A stretch of DNA of 64,000 bases from Pandoraea sp. ASV26 (GCF_016428915.1 NZ_JAELTP010000006.1:1-64000), one strand, 5' to 3'; shown: positions 30,237-40,439, counted from the stretch's first letter. Numbers and translations: made by a program. The notes: generated by a model from the letters alone, not told the origin.

Positions 30237-30644
30237 TCAGGCGGCCTTTGCCGGCTCGGCCGACTGGCCGTGCTTCTGCTTGTAGTCGGCCACGGCCGCC
30301 TTGATGGCGTCTTCAGCCAGAATCGAGCAGTGAATCTTCACCGGGGGCAGCGCCAGTTCCTGCGCGATCTGCGTGTTCTTGATATCGAGCGCCTGATCCA
30401 GCGTCTTGCCCTTGACCCACTCGGTCACGAGCGACGACGATGCAATCGCCGAGCCACAACCGTAGGTCTTGAACTTGGCGTCTTCGATCACGCCGGCTTC
30501 GTTCACACGAATTTGCAGCTTCATCACGTCACCGCAAGCCGGTGCGCCGACCATACCCGTGCCAACGGCGTCATCGCCCTTTTCGAACGAGCCAACGTTA
30601 CGCGGGTTTTCGTAGTGATCCAGAACTTCCTTGCTGTACGACAT
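30237..30644 (-). CDS. iscU: Fe-S cluster scaffold IscU
   Basis: IscU is the scaffold on which 2Fe-2S clusters are built. The 135-residue protein has the ligand Cys in GAPACGDVMKL, in TYGCGSAIASSS, and in IHCSILAEDA, plus the LPPVK motif recognised by HscA. It sits 18 bp after iscS on the same strand. Confidence 0.98.
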   Translation of the reverse strand: MSYSKEVLDHYENPRNVGSFEKGDDAVGTGMVGAPACGDVMKLQIRVNEAGVIEDAKFKTYGCGSAIASSSLVTEWVKGKTLDQALDIKNTQIAQELALPPVKIHCSILAEDAIKAAVADYKQKHGQSAEPAKAA

Positions 30645-30662
30645 GGCTAACTCCTTGAATGC

Positions 30663-31886
30663 TCAGTGTGCGGCCCACTGGATCGAATTCAGATCGACCC
30701 CGTCCTTGTACATTTCCCACAGCGGCGACAGATCGCGCAGCTTGCCGATCTTGCTCTTGAGCAGTTCGATCACGTAATCGACTTCCTGCTCGGTCGTGAA
30801 ACGACCCACCGTGAAGCGAATCGAGCTGTGCGCCAGTTCGTCGTTACGACCCAGGGCACGCAAGACATACGAAGGCTCCAGCGAGGCCGAGGTGCACGCC
30901 GAACCCGACGACACTGCGACATCCTTGATCGCCATAATCAGCGATTCGCCTTCGACAAAATTGAAGCTGATGTTCAGGTTGTGCGGCACACGCTTTTCCA
31001 TGTCGCCGTTCACATACACCTCTTCCATTTCCGTCAGACCGCGCAGCAGGCGATCGCGCAGCATACGCACGCGCTCGTTCTCCGCCGCCATTTCTTCACG
31101 GGCAAGACGGAACGCCTCACCCATGCCCACGATCTGGTGCGTGGCCAGCGTGCCCGAACGCATGCCGCGCTCGTGACCGCCGCCGTGAATCTGTGCCTCG
31201 ATGCGCACGCGCGGCTTGCGACGCACGTACAACGCACCGATACCCTTCGGGCCATACGTCTTGTGTGCCGAGAACGACATCAGGTCGACCTTCAGCGTGG
31301 CCAGATCGATCGGCATCTTGCCGGTCGCCTGAGCGGCGTCGACGTGGAAAATGATGCCCTTCTCGCGGCAGATCTCGCCGAGCGTTGCGATGTCCTGAAT
31401 CACGCCGATTTCATTGTTCACGGCCATGACCGAGACAAGGATCGTGTCGGCACGCAGGGCCGCCTTGAAGACGTCCAGGTCGAGCAGACCGTCGTCCTTG
31501 ACGTCCAGATACGTCACTTCGAAGCCTTCGCGCTCGAGCTCGCGCATCGTGTCGAGCACGGCCTTGTGCTCGGTCTTCACCGTGATGAGGTGCTTGCCCT
31601 TGCCCTGGTAGAAGTGCGCCGCGCCCTTGATGGCGAGGTTGTTCGACTCGGTGGCGCCCGACGTCCAGACGATCTCGCGCGGATCGGCGTTCACCAGCTT
31701 GGCGACTTCCTCGCGCGCCTCTTCCACGGCTTGCTCGGCAGCCCAGCCGAACGAGTGGCTGCGCGATGCCGGGTTGCCGAACTGCTCGCGCAGGTACGGC
31801 AACATCTTGTCCACGACGCGCGGGTCAATCGGCGTCGTGGCGCTGTAATCCATGTAGATGGGAAGGTTGAGGGTATCGTTTTTCAT
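30663..31886 (-). CDS. iscS: Cysteine desulfurase IscS
   Basis: IscS takes sulfur from cysteine for Fe-S clusters, thiamine and tRNA thiolation, using PLP. The 407-residue protein begins [21 protein letters not shown], the family N-terminus. It has the PLP lysine in [12 protein letters not shown] and the persulfide-forming Cys in [18 protein letters not shown] longer frame to 32111 overlaps iscR and is not used. It follows iscR by 31 bp. Confidence 0.97.
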   Translation of the reverse strand: MKNDTLNLPIYMDYSATTPIDPRVVDKMLPYLREQFGNPASRSHSFGWAAEQAVEEAREEVAKLVNADPREIVWTSGATESNNLAIKGAAHFYQGKGKHLITVKTEHKAVLDTMRELEREGFEVTYLDVKDDGLLDLDVFKAALRADTILVSVMAVNNEIGVIQDIATLGEICREKGIIFHVDAAQATGKMPIDLATLKVDLMSFSAHKTYGPKGIGALYVRRKPRVRIEAQIHGGGHERGMRSGTLATHQIVGMGEAFRLAREEMAAENERVRMLRDRLLRGLTEMEEVYVNGDMEKRVPHNLNISFNFVEGESLIMAIKDVAVSSGSACTSASLEPSYVLRALGRNDELAHSSIRFTVGRFTTEQEVDYVIELLKSKIGKLRDLSPLWEMYKDGVDLNSIQWAAH

Positions 31887-31917
31887 GGGGTGCTCCAGGA
31901 TCGTGCCGTGGCGCCTG

Positions 31918-32445
31918 TTATGAACGGGCCATATCGAAGACCGAATTGGGAATGCGCGTAGCGATGGTCTGGTTGTTGCTGCCAGACTCGCGAGTATCGC
32001 GCAGGACCGCCTGCTGGGCCTGCTTGCTACGCTGCTGCTCGACAAGGTCGCGCAGAGAAACGGAATCGAGATACTCGACCATCTTCTGGTTAAGTGTCGC
32101 CCAAAGCTCATGCGTCATGCAGTGGCCGCGATGGCCGTCCTGGCCCTTCTCGCAGTTGCCCTTGCTGCCGCACTGGGTGGCATCAAGCGGCTCGTCGACC
32201 GCAATGATGATGTCAGCGACCGTCACCTCTTCCGCACGACGCGCAAGACTGTAACCGCCACCCGGCCCGCGCACGCTCTCCACGATCTCGTGGCGGCGCA
32301 GCTTACCGAACAGTTGTTCCAGATAAGAGAGCGAAATTCGCTGACGCTGACTAATGCCCGCAAGCGTCACGGGACCCGCGTCCTGGCGCATGGCCAGGTC
32401 GATCATCGCCGTAACGGCGAAACGGCCTTTCGTGGTAAGTCTCAT
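31918..32445 (-). CDS. iscR: Rrf2-family Fe-S regulator IscR
   Basis: IscR represses the isc operon when it holds a 2Fe-2S cluster. The 175-residue protein has the Rrf2 winged helix ([18 protein letters not shown], then [13 protein letters not shown]). Three Cys sit in the cluster region, spaced C-x5-C-x10-C (QCGSKGNC...GHC), with a longer second gap than in E. coli (x5), followed by [10 protein letters not shown]. It is the first gene of the isc operon. Confidence 0.97.
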   Translation of the reverse strand: MRLTTKGRFAVTAMIDLAMRQDAGPVTLAGISQRQRISLSYLEQLFGKLRRHEIVESVRGPGGGYSLARRAEEVTVADIIIAVDEPLDATQCGSKGNCEKGQDGHRGHCMTHELWATLNQKMVEYLDSVSLRDLVEQQRSKQAQQAVLRDTRESGSNNQTIATRIPNSVFDMARS

Positions 32446-32461
32446 GATGATGCAGGGGATT

Positions 32462-32509
32462 AATCTCGACTATTTTCGTCAAGTATAAATTCCCTACGAA
32501 TTTAGTCAA
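32462..32509 (-). promoter_or_regulatory. iscR promoter with IscR type-1 site
   Basis: On the minus strand TTGACT (32509-32504) and TATACT (32487-32482) are spaced by 16 nt, a near-consensus sigma-70 promoter. A 25-nt element at 32486-32462 (parts ATACTTGAC, GAAAAT and AGTCGAG) fits the type-1 IscR motif ATAnnnGACT-N5-AGTCnnnTAT with few mismatches and overlaps the -10. A half-site with CTTGACT lies at the -35. Confidence 0.75.
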
Positions 32510-32561
32510 GTACTTCTGGCCCATTTTTTGCGGAAGTTCCCTCGCCCGCTTATGAAACTTC

Positions 32562-34667
32562 TTATTTTTCGGGACGAGGATCCATCTGCGGGGCGCGCAG
32601 AGGGAACAGCAGCACCAGAGGATTGCGCACCACGGCGCGCCAGATGGCGCGGTGGATTTGCCGGCGGTCGCCCAATCGCAATGGACGGGACCGCAGCGCC
32701 ATGTGGAATGCTAACGCAAAACTGACACCGACGTTGAGCAGGGCCATCGACCCCACGCCGGCCACCGCGAGCCAAAGCGCCGGGTCGCGCAGCACCGGCA
32801 TGCCCAGCACGCCGATGGACGTGGCGATCGCCCCGGTCGAGAGCGTCACGTGACGCACCTCGAACGGCAGCGCGAACGCCGTCAGCACAGCCGGCACCAG
32901 ACCCAGCATGAAGCCGAGCGTCAGATTCCCAAGCACCGGCGCGATGTGACGACGGCACCCGTCCGCGAGTCGCGCCGCCCCATTGCGACCGAAAACGAAG
33001 CGCAGACGCCGGTTGTAGGCCAGCACATCGCCAATGCCGTGCAGCGCGAACCAGTTGTCCGCCCAGCCTGAAATCAGACTCGAGAACCACAGCAGCACCC
33101 CGGTCAAAGCCGCAAATAGCGGTGTGACGCCCAAGATCGAGAACGAACTGAGCGTCGCGTGGGCCTTTTCGGGCGGGATCGTGTTCATGCCGAGTGCCGC
33201 CGACACCGTCCACTGCACCAGCAGGCAGAACGGAAACACCATCGCCAGATTGCCGAAGATGGCCGCCGCCTGCGTACGCACGAGGGCAATGACTTCGCCG
33301 ACGAAGGCGTCCATGCCGGCGGGCGTATCGACATCGTCGAGCTTGCTGGCGATGGCGGGGGCCGTCATTGCAGGCTGCTTGGTCGCCAGCGTGAAGTGGC
33401 AAAAATGCATGAACAGGAAGCAAAGCGCATAGTTGGCGCCGGCGAGAAAGCCCTCGACCACCGTCGGCAGATGCGCACTCGTGATCAGGAACTTCACATA
33501 GACGGTCACCACCGTGACAAGCCCGCCGCCGCAGGCCATCTTCAACATGGCGAAGTACTCGCTGCGATTGCGGGCGATGTAATGCTCGCCCGTCTCCGCG
33601 CTTCGCTCCACGACCTTGCGCGCCAGCAGCCCGAACGACGTGCGCGCCAGTTCGCCCACGCTCTGACTGGCCCGGTTTGCGCGCACCAGATCGGCAAACA
33701 GCCGCACGCGCGCCGTGGCGCGGTCCTCGTCCGTCTGCGTGAGCCACGCCTCGAGCAGACGCTCGAGCCGGCGAATCCGCGCCTTGGCCCGCTCCACCTG
33801 AAACACGATATCCACGCTCACGCCGTTCTCGTCGAGATGCGCATACACCTGACGCGCGGCGCGAGCGCAATCGTCGAGCAACGCGCGAAACACGTTGATG
33901 CGCTGCACGAAGTGCTGCGACGCCGGCGCGCCGTGCGCGAACTCCTGGCCGGCTTCCTCGAGTTCCTGCATGGCGCGTCCGAGCCGGTAGAACGGCGACT
34001 CGGTCACACGCGGATACGTCAGACGCGAGCGCACCGCCTGCGACAGTCCGGTCGACGCAATCTGGTCGACGAGATGATGCATGGCCGCCAGCAGGTCGTC
34101 GGCGAACGGATTCCAGTCGGCGTCCTCATCCTCGTCCTCGCGGAAGTGCAAAAGCGCGATCAGATCGGCTAGCAACTCGGGCGGCATGGCGGCGATCCAG
34201 TCGGCCGCCTCGCCGTCGGGAAACATGAGGGAGCACAGCGCAGAGAGATCGCGCCGCGTTGGCGGCGGCGGAATCAGCGCCTTCTCGATTCGTTCGATCA
34301 GCGCCCCCCAGAACCCCGGGCGCACCGGCATGCCCGTGTCGCACAGCAGCGAGATCGCGTCGCTCTCGTTGATGACGCTGCGCAGCGTGCGAGCGACCGG
34401 CAAACGCCACTCCGGATTACGTTCGAGCATTTGCAGCAGATAGCGCAAACGGGTATGCGGACGATAGCGCGCCGCCTCCCCCGCTTCGCGCACTTCATTG
34501 ACGAGTGCGCCACGCTTCTGCACCCAATGCGCCAATTCGATCAGCCATTGATTCCGCACGGCCAGCGACGCTGTCGGATCGGCATGCGCGAGCAGTTCGT
34601 CGAGCTGATGGCCGGCGTGACGCGAGGCGCGCCATTTACGCCAGTACGAATTGAGCGAGTTGAGCAT
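32562..34667 (-). CDS. Gcr/YjgR-like membrane protein annotated as site-specific recombinase
   Basis: A 701-residue protein. The N-terminal half is soluble and helical; the C-terminal half has several membrane helices (for example GGGLVTVVTVYVKFLITSA and LVQWTVSAALGM). Relatives are labelled site-specific recombinase (Gcr of Neisseria), but I see no Ser or Tyr recombinase signature, so the label is doubtful. The start ATG at 34667 (MLNSLNSYWRKW) is preferred over an in-frame one at 34727. It is oriented like the isc operon but separated by the iscR promoter. Confidence 0.75.
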   Translation of the reverse strand: MLNSLNSYWRKWRASRHAGHQLDELLAHADPTASLAVRNQWLIELAHWVQKRGALVNEVREAGEAARYRPHTRLRYLLQMLERNPEWRLPVARTLRSVINESDAISLLCDTGMPVRPGFWGALIERIEKALIPPPPTRRDLSALCSLMFPDGEAADWIAAMPPELLADLIALLHFREDEDEDADWNPFADDLLAAMHHLVDQIASTGLSQAVRSRLTYPRVTESPFYRLGRAMQELEEAGQEFAHGAPASQHFVQRINVFRALLDDCARAARQVYAHLDENGVSVDIVFQVERAKARIRRLERLLEAWLTQTDEDRATARVRLFADLVRANRASQSVGELARTSFGLLARKVVERSAETGEHYIARNRSEYFAMLKMACGGGLVTVVTVYVKFLITSAHLPTVVEGFLAGANYALCFLFMHFCHFTLATKQPAMTAPAIASKLDDVDTPAGMDAFVGEVIALVRTQAAAIFGNLAMVFPFCLLVQWTVSAALGMNTIPPEKAHATLSSFSILGVTPLFAALTGVLLWFSSLISGWADNWFALHGIGDVLAYNRRLRFVFGRNGAARLADGCRRHIAPVLGNLTLGFMLGLVPAVLTAFALPFEVRHVTLSTGAIATSIGVLGMPVLRDPALWLAVAGVGSMALLNVGVSFALAFHMALRSRPLRLGDRRQIHRAIWRAVVRNPLVLLFPLRAPQMDPRPEK

Positions 34668-34854
34668 CGATGGGAGAGCGAGTGAAGAGGGGCAGGAAAC
34701 GCGTGAAAAGATTGGGGATGCCGCCAAATAGGCATATTCGGCACATTCAGCGCATTCGCACCGATGATGGGGCGAATGATATCCCCTTCGATGCGTGTCG
34801 CGGAAGAGGCCCGGCCTTGCACCAAGCCCCCTTCATTCGTGGAATGCCGACGCT

Positions 34855-35331
34855 TCAGGCGTCCTTTTGCAGTCGCGCGAGCAGCCCGTCGAGGCCATCC
34901 TCGATATAGTCGAGCACGGTTTCGAAGCCCTGCGCGCCACCGTAATACGGGTCGGGCACTTCGGTGGCGTCGTGACGCGTAGCGAAGTCCATCAATCGCA
35001 CAATCTTGTGACGATACTCAACCGGACAACGCGCCATGAGCTCAGCGACATTGGCGTCGTCCATCGCCACGATCCAGTCGAAGTCTACGAAGTCGCTGGC
35101 TTCGACACGACGCGCCCGCAACTCGCTCAGATCGTAGCCGCGCCGCTCAGCCGCCGCTTGCGTGCGTGCATCGGGCGCATGACCGATGTGATAGCTGTGC
35201 GTGCCGGCCGAATCGACGGCGATCACGTCGCTCAACCCCGCCTGGGCCAGACGGTGACGAAAAATGCCGTCGGCGCTGGGCGAGCGGCAGATGTTGCCCA
35301 TGCACACGAAAAGGACTGAAGTTTTTTTCAT
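34855..35331 (-). CDS. Low-molecular-weight protein-tyrosine phosphatase
   Basis: A 158-residue cytoplasmic phosphatase. The P-loop VCMGNICRSPSADG (C-x5-R-S) is near the N-terminus and the general-acid Asp lies in VPDPYYGGAQGFETVLDYIEDG. Proteins of this type act on tyrosine kinases of polysaccharide export or on small substrates; the partner is not visible here. The start at 35331 (MKKTSVLFVCMGNICRS) is clear; a longer frame overlaps uvrB. Confidence 0.93.
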   Translation of the reverse strand: MKKTSVLFVCMGNICRSPSADGIFRHRLAQAGLSDVIAVDSAGTHSYHIGHAPDARTQAAAERRGYDLSELRARRVEASDFVDFDWIVAMDDANVAELMARCPVEYRHKIVRLMDFATRHDATEVPDPYYGGAQGFETVLDYIEDGLDGLLARLQKDA

Positions 35332-35368
35332 TGGTTGATTCCGGACGTACCCACCTGAATTTCGGCCA

Positions 35369-37477
35369 TCAAACCTTCGGCCCCAGTTCCGCCTCGCTCG
35401 CCCCATCGGTGCCGAACACCAGCGCCTTGACGTGCAGCAACTGATCGCGCACCTTGGCGGCCTTCTCGAACTCGAGATTGCGTGCATGTTCCTGCATCTG
35501 CTTCTCGAGCTTCTTGATCTCGCGAGCCAGTTGCTTTTCCGACATATCCTGGTAATGCGCCTGCTCTTTGGCCTCGGCCAGTTCCGCCTTGGCGTCCTGC
35601 GGATCGTAGACACCGTCGATGATGTCCTTGATGCGTTTCTTCACCCCCGTCGGGACGATGCCGTTCGCCTCGTTGTGCGCCATCTGCTTGGCACGACGAC
35701 GCTCCGTCTCGCTGATTGCGCGCTTCATCGAATCGGTCATCTTGTCGCCATACAGGATGGCCGTGCCGTTGACGTTACGCGCCGCTCGCCCGATCGTCTG
35801 AATCAATGACCGCTCGGCGCGCAGGAAGCCTTCCTTGTCCGCGTCGAGAATCGCCACGAGCGACACCTCCGGAATATCCAGCCCCTCGCGCAGCAAGTTG
35901 ATCCCGACCAGTACGTCGAACGCGCCCAGACGCAAATCACGGATGATCTCTACGCGTTCGACGGTATCGATGTCGCTGTGCAGATAACGTACCTTCACGC
36001 CGTTATCGGACAGATAGTCGGTGAGTTGCTCCGCCATGCGCTTCGTGAGCGTGGTGACGAGCACACGCTCCCCCACCGCCACGCGCTTGTTGATTTCCGA
36101 GAGGACGTCGTCCACCTGCGTGCGTGCCGGGCGCACCAGGATGATCGGGTCGATCAGCCCGGTCGGGCGCACCACTTGCTCGACCACCTGCCCCGAGCGC
36201 TTGAGCTCGTAATCGGCGGGCGTGGCGGAGACGAAGATCGCCTGACGCATCTTGCGTTCGTACTCGGCAAACTTGAGCGGACGATTGTCCAGCGCCGACG
36301 GCAGACGGAAACCGTAATTGACGAGATTCTCCTTGCGGGCCCGGTCGCCGTTGTACATGCCGTTGAACTGCCCGATGAGGACGTGCGACTCGTCGAGGAA
36401 CATCAGCGCGTCTGGCGGCAGGTAATCGACAAGCGTCGGCGGCGGCTCGCCCGGGGCAGCGCCGGACAAATGCCGCGAATAGTTTTCGATGCCCTTGCAG
36501 AAACCCAGCTCCTGCAACATCTCCAGATCGAACCGGGTGCGCTGCTCAAGACGCTGCGCCTCGACCAGCTTGCCTTCCTTGTAGAAGAAGTCGAGCCGAT
36601 CGCGCAGTTCTTCCTTGATCGTCTCGATGGCACGCAGCACCGTCTCTCGCGGGGTCACGTAGTGTGAGGACGGGTACACCGTGAATCGCGGCACCTTCTG
36701 CCGCACGCGTCCCGTGAGCGGATCGAAGAGTTGCAGCGTGTCGACTTCGTCGTCGAACAGCTCCACACGCAGCGCCAGCTCGGCATGTTCGGCCGGGAAG
36801 ATATCGATGGTGTCGCCACGCACACGGAACGTGCCACGCCCGAAATCGGTTTCGTTGCGGGTGTACTGCATCGCGATGAGCCGCGCGATGATGTCGCGCT
36901 GGCCGATCTTGTCGCCCTGACGCACCGTCAGAATCATCTGGTGGTACTCGTTCGGATTCCCGATACCGTAGATGGCGGACACGGTGGCCACGATCACCAC
37001 GTCACGACGCTCCAGCAGGCTCTTCGTTGCCGACAAACGCATCTGCTCGATGTGTTCGTTGACGGACGAATCCTTCTCGATGAAGAGATCGCGCTGCGGC
37101 ACGTACGCTTCCGGCTGGTAGTAGTCGTAGTACGACACGAAGTACTCCACCGCATTGCGCGGGAAGAACTCGCGGAACTCCGAATAAAGCTGAGCGGCAA
37201 GCGTCTTGTTGGGCGCGAATACGATCGCCGGGCGGCCAAGCCGCGCGATCACGTTCGCCATCGTGAACGTCTTGCCCGAGCCGGTCACGCCGAGCAAGGT
37301 CTGGAACGCGAGCCCGTCACCGATGCCCTCGGTCAACTGGGCAATGGCCGCGGGCTGGTCGCCGGCGGCAGGAAACGGGCAGTAGAGCTGGTAGGGCGAA
37401 TCCGGAAACGTCAGGAACTTGCTTTCGTCCAGATCGTGGTCAGCCGCAGGGGTCATGGCGGGGGCGCAAAGCGTCAA
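35369..37477 (-). CDS. uvrB: UvrABC excinuclease subunit B
   Basis: UvrB is the damage-verifying helicase-like subunit of nucleotide excision repair. The 702-residue protein (695 if the ATG at 37456 is used) has Walker [13 protein letters not shown], the beta-hairpin [21 protein letters not shown], and helicase motif [14 protein letters not shown]-terminal UVR domain with [33 protein letters not shown]-like coiled-coil ends it. The phosphatase gene lies 37 bp downstream on the same strand. Confidence 0.97.
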   Translation of the reverse strand: MTLCAPAMTPAADHDLDESKFLTFPDSPYQLYCPFPAAGDQPAAIAQLTEGIGDGLAFQTLLGVTGSGKTFTMANVIARLGRPAIVFAPNKTLAAQLYSEFREFFPRNAVEYFVSYYDYYQPEAYVPQRDLFIEKDSSVNEHIEQMRLSATKSLLERRDVVIVATVSAIYGIGNPNEYHQMILTVRQGDKIGQRDIIARLIAMQYTRNETDFGRGTFRVRGDTIDIFPAEHAELALRVELFDDEVDTLQLFDPLTGRVRQKVPRFTVYPSSHYVTPRETVLRAIETIKEELRDRLDFFYKEGKLVEAQRLEQRTRFDLEMLQELGFCKGIENYSRHLSGAAPGEPPPTLVDYLPPDALMFLDESHVLIGQFNGMYNGDRARKENLVNYGFRLPSALDNRPLKFAEYERKMRQAIFVSATPADYELKRSGQVVEQVVRPTGLIDPIILVRPARTQVDDVLSEINKRVAVGERVLVTTLTKRMAEQLTDYLSDNGVKVRYLHSDIDTVERVEIIRDLRLGAFDVLVGINLLREGLDIPEVSLVAILDADKEGFLRAERSLIQTIGRAARNVNGTAILYGDKMTDSMKRAISETERRRAKQMAHNEANGIVPTGVKKRIKDIIDGVYDPQDAKAELAEAKEQAHYQDMSEKQLAREIKKLEKQMQEHARNLEFEKAAKVRDQLLHVKALVFGTDGASEAELGPKV

Positions 37478-37777
37478 AGACGTAATCTGGCATTCTAGCG
37501 CGTCGCACGATTACCTGAGTCCGATCGGTGACAACACGGGCATTCGACGGCACGCCGGGAATCAACGGCAGCGCCGCGCGGCATGGCTGGCTGCGATTTC
37601 GTCAAATTCTGGCAATACGTGGCAGTTTTCGTGCCGAAATGGCATGAAATCGCGCTTTGCGAGGCGGTGTTTACCACAAGCGCGGGGAATCTTCGCTAAA
37701 ATACCGCGTTGGGCCGATCCTGCGTAAGTTGCGGCCGACCCGCTGCATTTTCCTACTACCTGCCTCGAGCCGTCGAA
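37478..37777. other. 300-bp divergent gap between uvrB and the aminotransferase gene
   Basis: Promoters for both genes should lie here. A TAAAAT hexamer at 37697-37702 is a possible -10 for the plus-strand gene but no -35 at a good distance is clear. I looked for a LexA box for uvrB (CTGT-N8-ACAG) and saw none. No small gene is supported. Confidence 0.45.
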
Positions 37778-38977
37778 ATGACCCTCTTCTCCGCTGTCGA
37801 ACTCGCCCCGCGCGACCCCATCCTTGGCCTGAACGAAGCCTACAACGCCGATCACCGCACCGAAAAAGTGAATCTGGGCGTCGGCGTGTATTTCAATGCG
37901 GAAGGCAAACTGCCCCTGCTCAAGGCCGTGAAGGCAGCGGAAGAACAACGCGTGGCCGCCGGCCTGCCGCGTGGCTATCTGCCGATCGAAGGCATTGCTG
38001 CGTATGACAAGGCGGTGCAGGAAATGCTGTTCGGCAAGGAATCGCCCGTGCTAGCCGAAGGCCGCGTGATCACCGCCCAGGCACTGGGCGGCACCGGTGC
38101 CCTGAAGATCGGCGCCGACTTCCTCAAGCAACTCAACCCGAACGCCACCGTCGCCATCAGCGACCCGAGCTGGGAAAACCACCGCGCCCTGTTCACGCAA
38201 GCCGGCTTCAACGTCGTGTCGTACCCGTACTACGACGCCGAATCGCACGGCGTGAACCTCTCGGGCATGCTCGACATGCTCGGCAAGGAACCGGAAGGCA
38301 CCATCGTCGTGCTGCACGCCTGCTGCCACAACCCGACCGGCGTCGACCTCACGATGGACCAATGGGCCCAGGTCGTGGAAGTCGTGAAGGCCCGCAAGCT
38401 GGTGCCGTTCCTCGACATCGCCTACCAAGGCTTCGGTGACGGCATTGACGCCGACGCCGCCGTGGTGCGCCTGTTCGCCGCGACCGGCCTGAACTTCTTC
38501 GTGTCCAGCTCTTTCTCCAAGTCGTTCTCGCTGTACGGCGAGCGCGTTGGCGCCCTGTCCATCGTGACGAGCAGCAAGGACGAATCGACCCGCGTGCTCT
38601 CGCAACTCAAGCGCGTGATCCGCACCAACTACTCGAACCCGCCGACGCATGGCGGCTCGGTCGTCGCCGCCGTGCTGGGCAACGCCGAACTGCGCGCCCT
38701 GTGGGAAGAGGAACTGGCCGAAATGCGTGAGCGCATCCGCGCCATGCGTCTGGCACTGGTCGAGAAGCTGCGCGAGCACGGCGTGGAACGCGATTTCTCG
38801 TTCGTCATCAAGCAACGCGGCATGTTCTCGTACTCGGGCCTCACCGCCGATCAGGTCGAGCGTCTGCGCGAAGAGTTCGGCATCTACGCCGTGAGCACGG
38901 GCCGTATCTGCGTAGCCGCGCTCAACGACAAGAACATCGACGTTGTCGCTTCGGCCATCGCCAAAGTGCTGCGCTGA
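37778..38977 (+). CDS. Aromatic/aspartate aminotransferase (class I)
   Basis: A 399-residue class I PLP aminotransferase, close to TyrB/AspC. The PLP lysine lies in SSSFSKSFSLYGERVG near residue 247, CHNPTGVDLTMDQW is the substrate-loop region, and YRVSTGRIC-like AVSTGRICVAALN near the C-terminus has the carboxylate-binding Arg. It interconverts aromatic or acidic amino acids with 2-oxoacids. The start MTLFSAVELAPRDPILG is chosen. A terminator follows. Confidence 0.95.
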   Translation: MTLFSAVELAPRDPILGLNEAYNADHRTEKVNLGVGVYFNAEGKLPLLKAVKAAEEQRVAAGLPRGYLPIEGIAAYDKAVQEMLFGKESPVLAEGRVITAQALGGTGALKIGADFLKQLNPNATVAISDPSWENHRALFTQAGFNVVSYPYYDAESHGVNLSGMLDMLGKEPEGTIVVLHACCHNPTGVDLTMDQWAQVVEVVKARKLVPFLDIAYQGFGDGIDADAAVVRLFAATGLNFFVSSSFSKSFSLYGERVGALSIVTSSKDESTRVLSQLKRVIRTNYSNPPTHGGSVVAAVLGNAELRALWEEELAEMRERIRAMRLALVEKLREHGVERDFSFVIKQRGMFSYSGLTADQVERLREEFGIYAVSTGRICVAALNDKNIDVVASAIAKVLR

Positions 38978-39000
38978 TCGCCTCGGGCGTAATCGATACC

Positions 39001-39033
39001 AAAGCCCGCCCCAATCCGGCGGGCTTTTTTACG
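39001..39033 (+). terminator. Terminator after the aminotransferase gene
   Basis: A 10-bp stem (AAAGCCCGCC and GGCGGGCTTT) closes a CCAATCC loop with a run of six T's right after. Confidence 0.92.
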
Positions 39034-39042
39034 CCCATCGAT

Positions 39043-39055
39043 TGTTGCACCGCAG
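39043..39055 (+). promoter_or_regulatory. Possible PhaR-type operator upstream of phaZ
   Basis: TGTTGCACCGCAG fits, apart from its last base, the pattern TG-N-TGC-N3-GCAA that I recall for PHA regulators (PhaR/PhbF) of betaproteobacteria. It sits inside nested inverted repeats (GTTGC and GCAAC, then CGATTGTT at 39039-39046 and AACAATCG at 39070-39077), about 140 nt before the phaZ start. Confidence 0.5.
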
Positions 39056-39197
39056 CAACGATAGTTAATAACAATCGTCGTAATAAGCTAAATCTATCGA
39101 GATGATGCGGAAATGCCATAGATCAGGGTTATGCTGCGTTGCACAGCCGCGATAAACGGTTGCATAATTCCCCATCATTCGCCTCAGGGCACACAAC

Positions 39198-40439
39198 ATG
39201 CTGTATCAGATTCATGAGTACAACCGCGCGTGGCTGAACCCCCTCACCACGTGGGCGAAGGCGGCGGCGACGACTTTCGTCAACCCGGGCAGCCTGCTTG
39301 CCATGATGCCGGGCGCGCCCCGCATCGCCGCCGGATATGAATTGCTCTACCGGCTCGGCAAGGATTACGAAAAACCCGAATTCAACATCAAGGCAGTCGA
39401 AGTCGACGGTCACAACATCCCCGTCGTGGAAATGACGGCGATGGAGAAGCCGTTCTGTCGCCTGCTGCGATTCAAGCGTTACGCCGACGACGCCAGCGCC
39501 GTCGGCCAACTCAAGGACGATCCGGTCGTGCTGGTGGTCGCGCCCCTGTCGGGGCACCACGCCACACTGCTGCGCGACACGGTCACTACGCTGCTCAAGG
39601 ACCACAAGGTGTACATCACCGACTGGGTCGATGCGCGCATGGTGCCGCTCGAGGACGGCGAGTTCCACCTCGACGACTACGTTGCGTACATCCAGGAATT
39701 CATTCGCCACATCGGCGCGGAAAACCTGCACGTCATTTCGGTGTGCCAACCGACGGTGCCGGTGCTTGGCGCCATCTCGCTCATGGCGTCGAACGGCGAG
39801 AAGACGCCCAAGACCATGACGATGATGGGCGGCCCGATCGACGCGCGAAAGAGCCCGACGTCGGTCAACTCGCTCGCGACGAACAAGTCGTACGAGTGGT
39901 TCGAGAATCACGTGATCCATGCGGTGCCGGCCAACTATCCCGGGGCGGGACGTCTGGTCTACCCGGGCTTTCTGCAGCACGCCGGGTTCGTTGCCATGAA
40001 TCCGGATCGCCATCTGAAGTCGCACTGGGACTTCTATCTCGATCTGATGCGCGGCGACAACGACGACGCCGACTCGCATCGCCGTTTCTACGACGAGTAC
40101 AACGCCGTGCTCGACATGGCGGCCGAGTACTACCTCGACACGATCAAGACCGTGTTTCAGGACTTCAGCCTCGCACGCGGCACGTGGGACGTGGCTGGCC
40201 AGCGTGTGCGTCCGCAGGACATCAAGACGACCGCCCTCTTCACCATCGAAGGCGAACTGGACGACATCTCGGGCAGCGGGCAAACGCAGGCGGCACACGA
40301 CCTGTGCACCGGCATCCCGGCCAAACGCCGGGCGCATTTCACCGCGCCGTCGTGCGGCCACTACGGGATTTTCTCCGGTAGCCGCTGGCGCAACGTGATC
40401 TATCCGCAGATCCGCGACTTCATCGCGAAGAACGCCTGA
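39198..40439 (+). CDS. phaZ: Intracellular poly(3-hydroxyalkanoate) depolymerase
   Basis: PhaZ degrades stored PHB granules. The 413-residue protein resembles PhaZ1 of Ralstonia eutropha in length and order. It has the nucleophile region HVISVCQPTVPVLG with Cys in place of Ser, DGEFHLDDYVAYIQEFIRH upstream of it, VYPGFLQHAGFVAMNPDRH, the acid region in EGELDDISGSGQT, and a late His in APSCGHYGIFSGS. It is soluble, without signal peptide, as expected for granule-bound enzymes. No phaCAB genes are nearby. Confidence 0.94.
   Translation: MLYQIHEYNRAWLNPLTTWAKAAATTFVNPGSLLAMMPGAPRIAAGYELLYRLGKDYEKPEFNIKAVEVDGHNIPVVEMTAMEKPFCRLLRFKRYADDASAVGQLKDDPVVLVVAPLSGHHATLLRDTVTTLLKDHKVYITDWVDARMVPLEDGEFHLDDYVAYIQEFIRHIGAENLHVISVCQPTVPVLGAISLMASNGEKTPKTMTMMGGPIDARKSPTSVNSLATNKSYEWFENHVIHAVPANYPGAGRLVYPGFLQHAGFVAMNPDRHLKSHWDFYLDLMRGDNDDADSHRRFYDEYNAVLDMAAEYYLDTIKTVFQDFSLARGTWDVAGQRVRPQDIKTTALFTIEGELDDISGSGQTQAAHDLCTGIPAKRRAHFTAPSCGHYGIFSGSRWRNVIYPQIRDFIAKNA

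Noticed and set aside
28031-31961. Plus-strand open frames of more than 400 codons opposite hscA, hscB and iscS
   Set aside because: All lie antisense to well-identified isc genes and lack domains.
32562-34667. Mobile element because of a recombinase-type name
   Set aside because: No recombinase motif, repeats or boundaries; it is a conserved chromosomal membrane protein.
37478-37777. SOS (LexA) box for uvrB
   Set aside because: I looked for CTGT-N8-ACAG-like sites in the uvrB upstream region and saw none good enough.
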